Positions 25,461-34,100 of a stretch of 49,693 nucleotides of DNA are shown here, piece after piece. Where the stretch lies: contig PWWL01000210.1 of the NCBI GenBank assembly GCA_003561515.1, positions 1 through 49,693 of the forward strand, given 5' to 3'. Every line of letters starts with the position of its first letter. Position 1 is the first letter of the stretch. The position numbers and the translations under genes were made by a program. Source of the stretch: Balneolaceae bacterium (lineage in GTDB: Bacteria; Bacteroidota; Rhodothermia; Balneolales; Balneolaceae). The notes under the pieces were generated by a model, which had not been told where the DNA came from, did not search any database, and saw only the letters and a list, made by a program, of their open reading frames with translations.

Positions 25461-26816
25461 CTATTTAATAAACTGCTTGTGTAAAATTCTTACCACAGTT
25501 TCCGCGCTCTCGCCTTCAACAAGAAAACAAAGATTGTGAGAACTAGCTCCGTGGCATATTAAACGAATATTCACGTTTTGAAGGGCCCCAAAAACCGGCC
25601 CGCTAAGCCCGGCAGTGGCATGCAAATTATTACCTACAAGTGCGATCAAAGAGAGATTCTTTTCTACTTCAACTTTGCAAAACGATTTAAGCTCACTTAA
25701 AACGTCATCGGTCAGGGCATCCTTACCCGGTGAATTTATATCCGTGTCGAGAGTAAGTGATACGCTTACTTCGCTTGTTGTAACAAGGTCTACACTGATT
25801 TTGTTTCTCGAAAGCACTTCAAAAAGCTTGGCCAGAAATCCGTGGCGATGGAGCATGTCGAGGCTGTGGACGGTAACCAGCGTCTGGCTGCGCCTCAGGC
25901 TAATGGCTCTTATTACCGGTTTGCTTCGAGTATCTTTCATTATCCATGTACCGGGCTTTTCAGGATGAATGCTAGACCCTACATACACGCGAATATTTTT
26001 CCTGATAGCCGGCACCATTGTGGCAGGGTGCAGCACTTTGGCCCCAAAAACCGAAAGTTCGGCAGCCTCATCGAAACTGATCTCGGTAATGGGCCTGGCA
26101 TCCAGAACAATCCGGGGATCGGTCGTGTAAACCGCGGTAACATCAGTCCAGATTTCAAGCACATCCGCATTTATCGCCTCTGCAAAGAGTGCTGCCGAAT
26201 AGTCGCTCCCCCCTCTCCCGAGTGTGGTGGTCACTCCGTTTTCCGTGCTTGCAATAAAGCCCTGGGTTACGAATCTGCCTTCTGGAAAACGGGGAGTCAA
26301 TTTTTCTTCAGCACGTTTTTCAATAAGCTCAATATCGGGTTCTGCCTGTGTATGTGCGTGATCTGTAATGATTACATCTCTGGCGTCGAGCCATGAAACA
26401 CGGGATGCCTCGGAAGATGACTCCTTCAGGATTTGTGTGAAGATCCTGGATGAAAGAAGCTCGCCAAACGATAAAATTTCATCTTTTTGTTGGAGGGTAA
26501 CGGACTTTGTTTCATGAACCCGCCATTTCAATTCCTCAAGAAGCTTCTCAATGTCTGGCCTCACGCTTTGCGGTGATTTTAGTTCATTGCAGATGTTGAG
26601 GTGCTTCTCCGATATCTCTGAAAGAAGCCGTACTCTATCGGATGATACCAACGGAGTACAAAGCCGGGTAAGTAAATTGGTAGTGCCGGATGTGGCACTT
26701 ACTACGACGATTTTTTTGTCTTGATCGGAGTTTACAATGGCCGCACATCTGCGCATGGCCGCAGCATCTGCCATGCTTGTACCGCCAAACTTGGCTACTT
26801 TTATTAATTCAGGCAT
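25461..26816 (-). CDS. lysC: Aspartokinase (monofunctional)
   Basis: 451 residues. Phosphorylates aspartate, feeding lysine, threonine and methionine synthesis. N-terminal amino-acid-kinase domain: LIKVAKFGGTSMADAAAM, then QGFIASTENGVTTTLGRGGSDYSAALFAEAINADVLEIWTDVTAVYTTDPRI with the GRGGSDYSA nucleotide loop. Two C-terminal ACT-type domains (LVTVHSLDMLHRHGFLAKLFEVLSRNKISVDLV and LIALVGNNLHATAGLSGPVFGALQNVNIRLI) are the expected allosteric site. No homoserine dehydrogenase is fused. It heads the lysC-dapB-dapA-dapD operon and is preceded by a TATCTTTG promoter element 25 nt before the ATG. Confidence 0.97.
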   Translation of the reverse strand: MPELIKVAKFGGTSMADAAAMRRCAAIVNSDQDKKIVVVSATSGTTNLLTRLCTPLVSSDRVRLLSEISEKHLNICNELKSPQSVRPDIEKLLEELKWRVHETKSVTLQQKDEILSFGELLSSRIFTQILKESSSEASRVSWLDARDVIITDHAHTQAEPDIELIEKRAEEKLTPRFPEGRFVTQGFIASTENGVTTTLGRGGSDYSAALFAEAINADVLEIWTDVTAVYTTDPRIVLDARPITEISFDEAAELSVFGAKVLHPATMVPAIRKNIRVYVGSSIHPEKPGTWIMKDTRSKPVIRAISLRRSQTLVTVHSLDMLHRHGFLAKLFEVLSRNKISVDLVTTSEVSVSLTLDTDINSPGKDALTDDVLSELKSFCKVEVEKNLSLIALVGNNLHATAGLSGPVFGALQNVNIRLICHGASSHNLCFLVEGESAETVVRILHKQFIK

Positions 26817-26841
26817 TTCCGGAAATGATTAGCATAGCTTT

Positions 26842-26849
26842 CAAAGATA
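26842..26849 (-). promoter_or_regulatory. Bacteroidota-type -7 element (TATCTTTG) upstream of lysC
   Basis: Minus strand TATCTTTG, identical to the one before guaB and 25 nt before the lysC ATG. A TTG lies 26 nt further upstream. No lysine riboswitch fold is evident in the 217-bp gap between lysC and the next gene. Confidence 0.6.
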
Positions 26850-27033
26850 AGAAAAAGCACTCCTGAATCAGAATTCAATCGTTACAAAATCACGTCATTT
26901 TACAGTATCGAGGAATTGTGGTTTTAGATTTAAAGGAAAGTTTTTGTATTTTTCAAAACTACACAAATAGCGATACTACCAGAGTCGCTCAGTAAACTGA
27001 TAAGTCTAATTTTAACACACCGGGTTATTATTT

Positions 27034-27126
27034 ATGCCAAGCGGAAAGAAAAGGAAAAGAGCTAAGATCGCTAAGCACAAAAGAAAAAAGCGTCTTCGTA
27101 AGAACAGGCATAAGAAGAAAAAGTAG
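27034..27126 (+). CDS. AURKAIP1/COX24-domain micro-protein, likely ribosome-associated
   Basis: Thirty codons, below the ORF-track limit. ATG then MPSGKKRKRAKIAKHKRKKR and seven more basic residues; 22 of 30 residues are Lys, Arg or His, and there are no acidic ones. The sequence matches the small AURKAIP1/COX24-type proteins widespread in Bacteroidota-like genomes; the domain is related to mitochondrial mS38 and to mycobacterial bS22, short basic helices bound to the small ribosomal subunit near the decoding region. Its own terminator follows 25 nt past the stop. Upstream, a TTTTTGTATTTTTC stretch (26940-26953) is a plausible promoter but only a near-match to TAnnTTTG. Recognition is strong; function is by homology. 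Confidence 0.88.
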   Translation: MPSGKKRKRAKIAKHKRKKRLRKNRHKKKK

Positions 27127-27150
27127 GCAGTTTTTATACCTGAAAGATGT

Positions 27151-27176
27151 AAGGGCACTCTATGGTGCCCTTTTTT
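27151..27176 (+). terminator. Rho-independent terminator after the micro-protein gene
   Basis: Plus strand AAGGGCAC, loop TCTATG, GTGCCCTT then TTTT, an 8-bp stem and a six-T tract starting at the stem end. It sits between the convergent micro-protein gene and the 218-aa hypothetical gene. On the minus strand there is no matching T-run. Confidence 0.88.
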
Positions 27177-27179
27177 ATT

Positions 27180-27830
27180 TCAAGCCGCTGCAGTCTGAAT
27201 CTTCTTATCTGCTATCTTTACAATTTTGTTTGCCTTGTAGAGCAGATGTGTCAGTTTTCGATCAACATAGCCAAGCACATCATTTAAACTCTCAAGCTCT
27301 CTCATTTCAAATTGAAAGTAAGAAATGAGATTGATGGCGCTCAGATACTTTCCTTCGGCATCACCATCTATTTCGAGGTGCCAGCGAGTGATGATATTTT
27401 CACTGGAGAGTAATTCGTTAACATCCTTGCTGATTTTATCCATCCATTCGCCCGCAGCCTGTATGCGATGATTCGCCCCGCCGTTGGTGTTTGGACGCTG
27501 AGTGCTCTTTTCATCAAAATGCCAAACCAATTCAACATCAATCGCGGGGTGCACTTTGGCTGATGTCAGATGCTTTGATTTTAACATCGGGTGATCGTCG
27601 GTACCATTAAGCTTATTTGCCAAAGCCGCTTCCCTGAATCGATCCCAGTCAAAATTGATATTTAACTGTTTCAGATGATTGGTAGAGTCACTCAGATCAA
27701 TGACTATCTCAAGGCCTGCTGCATTAATGTTCGATTCTTCCCATGTTTTGAACTTCACAACGTTTAAGTTTCTCTTGATAAGTGAGCTGTTTATTTTGTT
27801 CACTACAGACATGAAGATTGGATATTGCAT
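27180..27830 (-). CDS. Conserved-looking hypothetical protein, about 216 residues
   Basis: Not recognised. The track starts at a GTG; the ATG at 27830 (MQYPIFMSVV) is preferred, and 27812 (MSVVNKINSS) is another option. No signal peptide or membrane helix. An N-terminal alpha/beta region (LEIVIDLSDSTNHLKQLNINFDWDRFREAAL) is followed by an IDVELVWHFDEK strand, an amphipathic stretch (AAGEWMDKISKDVNELLSSENIITRWHLEID) and a long C-terminal helix (FEMRELESLNDVLGYVDRKLTHLLYKANKIVKI). It is divergent from the rqcH-like gene, with only about 48 bp between the starts, so the two may share control. Normal codon use, full-length open frame; treated as a real gene of unknown role. Confidence 0.75.
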   Translation of the reverse strand: MQYPIFMSVVNKINSSLIKRNLNVVKFKTWEESNINAAGLEIVIDLSDSTNHLKQLNINFDWDRFREAALANKLNGTDDHPMLKSKHLTSAKVHPAIDVELVWHFDEKSTQRPNTNGGANHRIQAAGEWMDKISKDVNELLSSENIITRWHLEIDGDAEGKYLSAINLISYFQFEMRELESLNDVLGYVDRKLTHLLYKANKIVKIADKKIQTAAA

Positions 27831-27878
27831 TGGCACCCGATTTTTTTAAGAATTATCGTTATGTACGCGCAGGTTTAG

Positions 27879-29471
27879 ATGAATAATTTCTATGTATTAA
27901 TACACCTTACCAAACATCTGAATAATCAGCTGCGAGACAGCAGGTTTCTCTTTGGCTACTCTCCTCACCGCGACGTTTTAGAACTATATCTTGACATCAC
28001 CGGTAACAATATAATTAGGATTGTTTTTAGTTCAAACCCTGCAGAGACCTCACTTTTTTTAGACAAACACCGACCACGCAAAAAAAGTAACGTCACAACC
28101 TTCTTTGAGAGCACTGAGAACGATATTATCGACAGTGTTCACCTTTCCGATAACGACCGTTATATTTATTTAATGCTTAAGTCGGGTAAAAAAATCCTCT
28201 TCCGGCTTTTTGGAAATAATCCAAACGTATACCTGATTCACGAACAAATCATTAAAGAATCTTTTAAAAACAGGTGGAATTCAGAAGGCAACCCGGAACC
28301 CGAGCCAAGGCCCGCCTCCAAGGCATCGGAGCTGCCCGGTGAGCATCTGAGTGCCCGGCAAAAAATCACGAAATTGTTTCCCAAATTTCCCCGCCACCTC
28401 ATTGATGGTGTAATCGATCATTATCAGCTCGAGAAAAAGAGATCCGGGGAGGTGCTGGATATAGTAAGCCCTCTGGTTGATGAGATGATTAATAATCCGG
28501 AATTTCGCGTGCTTGGTGATGGCAACCTCTGCCTTATATCTGAACATTTACTTCCGTTGCCAACTGCAAAAAGTTTCGACAACGTAAATGATGCCGTTCG
28601 GCATGTGTACTACAATACCTCTCGTGAGCGCAGGCTTTCTGCCAAACTAAAAACGATTAAGCCAAAACTTGAACAAGCTATTCGTAAGGCTGAATCTGCT
28701 GTTACAGATCTTGAAAAGGCAGATAAAGGCCTGCAACGTGCAAAAATGTATGAACAGTTTGGTCATATATTGATGGCTCACGCGCATGAGCATCTGTCGC
28801 CCGAAGCACAGAAGATCTCTTTACCCAACTTCTACAGCAACAATGACCCCATAGAAATACCTATAAAGCAAGGACTTACTATCGCTGAAAACGCAGAAAA
28901 CTACTACAGTAAATCGGCCAAGGCGATCAGGAATGTGGAGGTTTCAAAGAAAAGGCTGCAAACCACTAAGCAAAATTTGCGCGAACTTAAAGAACTTCTG
29001 CAATCGCTAAATAACATTGATAAAATTTTTGAATTTGACGACTGGCTTGAAGCTCATAAAGAAAGCCTTGAAAGGCTTGGAATACTATCGGGCAGCGCCA
29101 GGTCTGAATCCCTTCCTTACAGACAGCTTAAAGTTGACGGGTTCCAAGTCTGGATTGGTAAAAACGCACGAAGTAACGATCGCCTCACCTCGGATGCTCA
29201 TAAAGAGGATGTTTGGCTTCATGCACGGGGCGTAAGTGGATCTCACGTGGTAATCAGAATGGGTAACAAAAAAGAAATGCCACCATCACATGTTATTTTC
29301 AAAGCTGCCTCGATTGCAGCCTGGAATTCGAAAGCCAGAGGCAGCAGCCTTGTCCCCGTAATTGTTACCAAACGAAAATATATAAGTAAACAGAAAGGTG
29401 CCCCACCAGGTGCGGTTACCGTGCAGCGTGAACAGGTTGTTATGGCAGAGCCTCAAAAGAAAGTAACATGA
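27879..29471 (+). CDS. rqcH: RqcH/NFACT-family ribosome rescue factor
   Basis: 530 residues. RqcH (bacterial Rqc2/NEMF) binds split 50S subunits with stalled peptidyl-tRNA and directs C-terminal alanine tailing. The NFACT-N domain starts MNNFYVLIHLTKHLNNQLRDSRF; the Asp-Arg pair needed for tailing is kept at about residues 93-94 in LSDNDRYIYLML. A helical coiled-coil middle (KLKTIKPKLEQAIRKAESAVTDLEKADKGLQRAKMY) leads to the NFACT-R domain (YRQLKVDGFQVWIGKNARSNDRL, then DVWLHARGVSGSHVVIR), ending KQKGAPPGAVTVQRE. First gene of a plus-strand run, overlapping aroK by 4 nt. The N-terminal part is divergent and lacks the usual Fpg-like start, so the gene name is given by architecture. Confidence 0.85.
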   Translation: MNNFYVLIHLTKHLNNQLRDSRFLFGYSPHRDVLELYLDITGNNIIRIVFSSNPAETSLFLDKHRPRKKSNVTTFFESTENDIIDSVHLSDNDRYIYLMLKSGKKILFRLFGNNPNVYLIHEQIIKESFKNRWNSEGNPEPEPRPASKASELPGEHLSARQKITKLFPKFPRHLIDGVIDHYQLEKKRSGEVLDIVSPLVDEMINNPEFRVLGDGNLCLISEHLLPLPTAKSFDNVNDAVRHVYYNTSRERRLSAKLKTIKPKLEQAIRKAESAVTDLEKADKGLQRAKMYEQFGHILMAHAHEHLSPEAQKISLPNFYSNNDPIEIPIKQGLTIAENAENYYSKSAKAIRNVEVSKKRLQTTKQNLRELKELLQSLNNIDKIFEFDDWLEAHKESLERLGILSGSARSESLPYRQLKVDGFQVWIGKNARSNDRLTSDAHKEDVWLHARGVSGSHVVIRMGNKKEMPPSHVIFKAASIAAWNSKARGSSLVPVIVTKRKYISKQKGAPPGAVTVQREQVVMAEPQKKVT

Positions 29472-30007
29472 AACCATTTAAACCAAGGCAGCCTGTATTT
29501 CTTTGTGGAATGATGGGATCGGGCAAATCAACAATTGGAAAAGCCCTCGCAACAGAGCTGAACGTGCCATTTACCGACCTCGATCTGCTCATCGAAAAAC
29601 ATGAAGAACGCACCATTCCCGAAATTTTTGAACTTGAAGGCGAAGCTGCATTTAGAAAAATCGAACAGCAGCTGCTAATAAAACATGTGCAGGACATCGA
29701 AGGTGTTCTTTCTCTTGGCGGAGGTTCACTTCAGAATCAGCAGGTCACCGATCATGTAAAGCTGCATGGCTGGCTTATTTTCATCAACGCTCCGAGACCC
29801 GTACTATTAAACAGGTTAAAAAGAAGCGATAAGAGACCAATGCTGACGTCTTCTCAAGAAGAAAATCGATCTGACATCATCGATAGGCTCATGAAGCAAA
29901 GATTGCCCTATTACTCACAGGCACATATAACCGTAAATTCCGGTGGAATGAAAAAGAAAGAAATCATCGATACGATCATTCAAAAACTGAAGATGTATGA
30001 GCAATAG
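29468..30007 (+). CDS. aroK: Shikimate kinase
   Basis: 179 residues. Phosphorylates shikimate with ATP in aromatic amino-acid synthesis. P-loop GMMGSGKST at about residues 14-22 after the strand PVFLC; the shikimate-binding DLDLLIEKHEERTIPEIFELEGEAAFRKIEQ shows the D-x-D and R residues; the VLSLGGGSL loop and the lid RSDKRPML are intact. ATG overlaps the rqcH stop by 4 nt (ATGA) and its own 3' end overlaps aroB by 11 nt, so all three are translationally coupled. Confidence 0.97.
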   Translation: MKPFKPRQPVFLCGMMGSGKSTIGKALATELNVPFTDLDLLIEKHEERTIPEIFELEGEAAFRKIEQQLLIKHVQDIEGVLSLGGGSLQNQQVTDHVKLHGWLIFINAPRPVLLNRLKRSDKRPMLTSSQEENRSDIIDRLMKQRLPYYSQAHITVNSGGMKKKEIIDTIIQKLKMYEQ

Positions 30008-31094
30008 GATTATTATTGAAGCTCTTTCCGGAAGCTATGAGGCTGTAACTGGAGAACGTATTCTCGAAAAAGAGTTACCCCCGCTCTTATCCCGTTTTAG
30101 CAGCGACAAGTTGTTTCTGCTGGTTGATGAAAAAGTCTGGAATTTTCATGAAACCCGGCTCACATCCATTCTCGAGCCCCTGTCCGCCGAGCTTCACATC
30201 ATGCAGGTGCCGTCTGGTGAAAACAGCAAATCAATCGGTTTCTGGACGCAGGCAGTCGATTTTCTTTTAAGCCGCCAGGTTCGAAGAAATACACCGGTTA
30301 TTGTTGCCGGAGGAGGAGTAGCCGGTGATGCAGGGGGGTTTGCTGCAGCTGCAACCCTCCGTGGCGTACCTCTGATACACCTGCCAACTACACTGCTCGC
30401 CATGGTCGACAGTTCAATAGGAGGCAAAACGGGTATCAACCATGAAGCCGGTAAAAACCTGATTGGAGCATTTTATCAGCCTGCGGGTGTTATCGCAGAT
30501 ACGGCATTTCTCTCCACGCTTCCCGAACGCGAGTGGATAAATGGACTGAGTGAGATCTTAAAATATGGAGCCATCCGTGACGCCACTATTTTTGATGACG
30601 CCTCTTTCTTTCTGGATCACGATTTCAGGCATCAGGTCTCGCCTGATTCACTCTCTCGCCTTATCAGTAAGTGCATTCGGGTTAAAGCCGATGTGGTGAA
30701 ACAAGATGAGTTTGAAAGTGGAGAGCGTGCCTTTTTGAATTTTGGCCACACGTTTGCGCATGCGCTTGAAAAGGCCTGCTCCTACAATACGATAAGCCAT
30801 GGTGAAGCTGTTTTTCTTGGGATGCTTGCTGCACAAAAACTGTCGAACCTTGAAGGTGGTAACGTTTCCGGAGATTTTATTGAGAAATTCAGCGGCCTAT
30901 ATCAGTACAGAGTACCAAAAGAAGCGTTATCTTTTAATGAAATAATATCCTACATGGAATCGGATAAAAAAAGAACGGATAAGCAGTTACGTTTTGTTCT
31001 TTTAAAGGAGTGGCAACATCCTGAGCTGAAATCAGTTCTAAACTATAGACACATCGAAAAGTCGGCTGAAGCCATTTTCGAACAGCTCGCTTAA
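29997..31094 (+). CDS. aroB: 3-dehydroquinate synthase
   Basis: 365 residues. Converts DAHP to 3-dehydroquinate with NAD+ and a divalent metal. NAD-binding and active-site strings are all present: GGGVAGDAGGFAAAATLRGVPLIHLPTTLLAMVDSSIGGKTGINHEAGKNLIGAFYQP, then GLSEILKYGAIRD, and the metal ligands in FLNFGHTFAHALEKA and ISHGEAVFLGM. The start ATG lies inside aroK (11-nt overlap). Together with aroK this gives two steps of the shikimate pathway; other aro genes are not in the window. Confidence 0.97.
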   Translation: MSNRIIIEALSGSYEAVTGERILEKELPPLLSRFSSDKLFLLVDEKVWNFHETRLTSILEPLSAELHIMQVPSGENSKSIGFWTQAVDFLLSRQVRRNTPVIVAGGGVAGDAGGFAAAATLRGVPLIHLPTTLLAMVDSSIGGKTGINHEAGKNLIGAFYQPAGVIADTAFLSTLPEREWINGLSEILKYGAIRDATIFDDASFFLDHDFRHQVSPDSLSRLISKCIRVKADVVKQDEFESGERAFLNFGHTFAHALEKACSYNTISHGEAVFLGMLAAQKLSNLEGGNVSGDFIEKFSGLYQYRVPKEALSFNEIISYMESDKKRTDKQLRFVLLKEWQHPELKSVLNYRHIEKSAEAIFEQLA

Positions 31095-31127
31095 CAATTC
31101 TCTACATTATCTCAATCATACACGTAA

Positions 31128-34100
31128 TTGATCTACCGCTGGCTATATAAAATTTGGAGATACTTCTGGATCACGGTTGGTGTTCTTGCAGGGATCATTC
31201 TTTTTGTGATGCTTGTGGCAGGAATCACTCTGCAGCTACCTGCCACTAAAGATTACATTCGCGGCGAAGTAGTGGAAACGTTTAACGATCAATTTGAGGG
31301 GAACCTCACTCTTGAATCAATAGGCGGTATTATCCCGATTAGAACAGAAATTAAAGCAGGTAGGGTTTTCGCTCCTTCCGATTCTATCAATCCCGTTTTA
31401 GAGTTCGAAAAAGCCAACGTCACAATTAACTGGTGGGAGCTTATCAGGCAAAATCTCTCGATCTCTTCTTTTGAAGTGCACAGGCCTGTTATATCCATAT
31501 TTAAAACGGAAGAAGAGATTGCGCTGGTAAAAGCTTTCACACAACGTGAACAGGAGACGGCGAGAAGGATTCAGGAATCCGATACACCCCGTATTTTTAA
31601 CCAGCTGAACATATTCGCCCCTTATCTGAGTATTATTGACGGTGAGCTCAGCACCGACGACTCCATTGCCCTTCCCGACCATCTGCTGCAATACGGTTCC
31701 ATCAATATTGAGAAACTGAATGCCACTCTGTTTCTTGAGCTGACCGATTCACAGGTTTTCGCCGATATTCTGAATTTCAGTGCAGACATACCCGACACTG
31801 AGATGGAGTTTGCACAGTTCTCAGGACAATTTTACGGCGATAACAGATATTTCGAATTAAACAGTATTAACCTGACTACCGCTCTTGCTGAGGTGGAATT
31901 CAATTTTGAGGCAACGCCGGTAAATATTTATGAGGGCAACCTCGAGCAGCAGCTGCGAAACGCCAGTTACCGGGCTATCATCAGAAATTCGAGTATCAAG
32001 GCAGGCCTCTTTTCCCGATTTATACCGGCATGGCCCGATTTCAGTGATGACCTGATACTTGAGATGACTGCAGAAGGAACGGTTGATGAGCTGTATATTG
32101 ATCGATTTCAAGCATCTATTGGTCAATCGGCCATTATTATGTCTGCTGTAACCGAGAATGTTTTGAGCGGCGATCTCAGCTATAACATACAGCTTGAAAA
32201 CCTGGTACTTCATCCAGACGAGATTGAGTTCATTGCGGGTCCGTATGTTCAAAATCTCGAACTTGATGCATATGAAATCAGCACCATCAGGGGAGACATC
32301 TATGGAAATCTCCGGGAATTTAACAGTGATATCAGATTGCAGACCGCAACCGGTTCGCTAAATTTCGATTCAAACCTGTCGTTAAGCGATATACCGGAGT
32401 ATGAATTTCTCGCCGAGCTCGACTCCCTCGATCTATCCCCGCTATTAAGAGACACGACAAACCTGACCATGCTGAATGGCAGAATAGCAGGCAGAGGGGC
32501 CGGATTCGATCGTTACGCCGCCTTGGATATTTCTGCGGACCTTAGCTCAAGCATACTCGCCGGTTTCCCTTTTGAAAAAATCATTGGTGAATTTAATTAC
32601 GATGAACGCTTCCTGAACTACTCTGCACTCTTTGAAGAAAATGGCTCTCTGTTTCAGGCGAATGGTTCATTTAAAAACGACGACGGTTATATTTACCTGG
32701 TTTCAGACGGGTCTATCACAGATTTGAACCTGCCCAGATATGTTGACTTGTTAGACGCTGAATCCACACAGTTTTCTGGTACATTTTCGGCCAATGTGCA
32801 GGGCAGCAACATAAACGATATTTACGGCAGAGTGAGCATGGAAATGGAAGAGTCTATGATTGGCCCGGATTCTCTAAGGCCGCACCAGCTTTACGCCGAC
32901 ATCGATTCACCCGAAAACAGCTCACGTACGCTGCGGTTTACAAGTTCCTTTTTTGATGGTGAACTCAGAGGTACGCTCACTCCCACTCAGATTCAAAAAA
33001 CTGTCGCTTTTTGGGGAAGTTATTTACAAGAGCGTATTCGCAACGAGATCCTATTCGATGATGAGTTTACCCTGTTCGACGCGCCGGACTCGTCTGAAGA
33101 AGATCACGAACTCGACCTGAGCTTAAACATTTTTATTAAAGATCTGGGCCTTCTGCGGCACTACCTGCCGGCATTGCCCGAGATCAACAGTTCTGCCAGA
33201 ATAAATGCCACCCTAAATACAGATAACAATCGTATGATGTTTTCAGGCAACATTTACGATGACAGCTTTAACATGCGTGATCTCACGTTTAACGGCCTAA
33301 ACTCTTCCCTATCGGCAAACTTTCGCCACGGCGAACGTCTCCGGGATTATGCCGTTGTTGATCTTCAGGTAAACAGTTCACAAGCCCTGTTTAATGAAAT
33401 GAACTTTACCGACAGCTACCTGAATCTATCAATGAGAAATGACTCGCTAGAAGTAAATCAGAAACTTGAGCGTGATGATGATATCAGCCTTGAAACCATT
33501 CTTTTGGGTGTAATCACCCCCGGACAGTTTGAGGTCGGAATTAAAGAGTTCAATTTGGGTTCGTCCAGATATATGTGGACAACCGACGGAGAGCCGCGGC
33601 TTATCTACACCGATTACAATTCACTCACGGTACATGATCTCATGCTAAGCAGCGACAATGACCTAGTTGAAATAAACGGGACATTCAGTTCCAGTTTTGA
33701 AGATTCGGTTCAGTACAATGTCAAGAATTTTGACCTGTCAAGGATTTCTGACCTGGTTGGCGGCAGAATCTCCTTTTCCGGAATTTTGAATGGTGATTTT
33801 GTAACGCGCTCACTAACTGAAACCCCCTCGGTTTCGGGAAATATTGACGTTACGGAAGGGAGAATTGATGGCCGTTTGATTGGTGACGTTTCACTCAGGA
33901 GTTCGTACAATGCGGAACTTGAAAGGTTCGACACAGACATACGCGTGTTCACGGATCCGGAGAAGTATGGATCTTATTTCAACAGAAATCAGGAAATTGG
34001 CCAGGATTTAAGGCTTACGGGTTACTTCAAGATTCCTGACTCCGATGACCCTGATGATGACTATTTCTATTTTGATGCTGATCTTCGGGAAATCTACATG

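Noticed and set aside
26817-27033. Possible lysine riboswitch before lysC
   Set aside because: No multi-helix leader with the conserved lysine-box parts; the leader from the TATCTTTG promoter would be under 25 nt.
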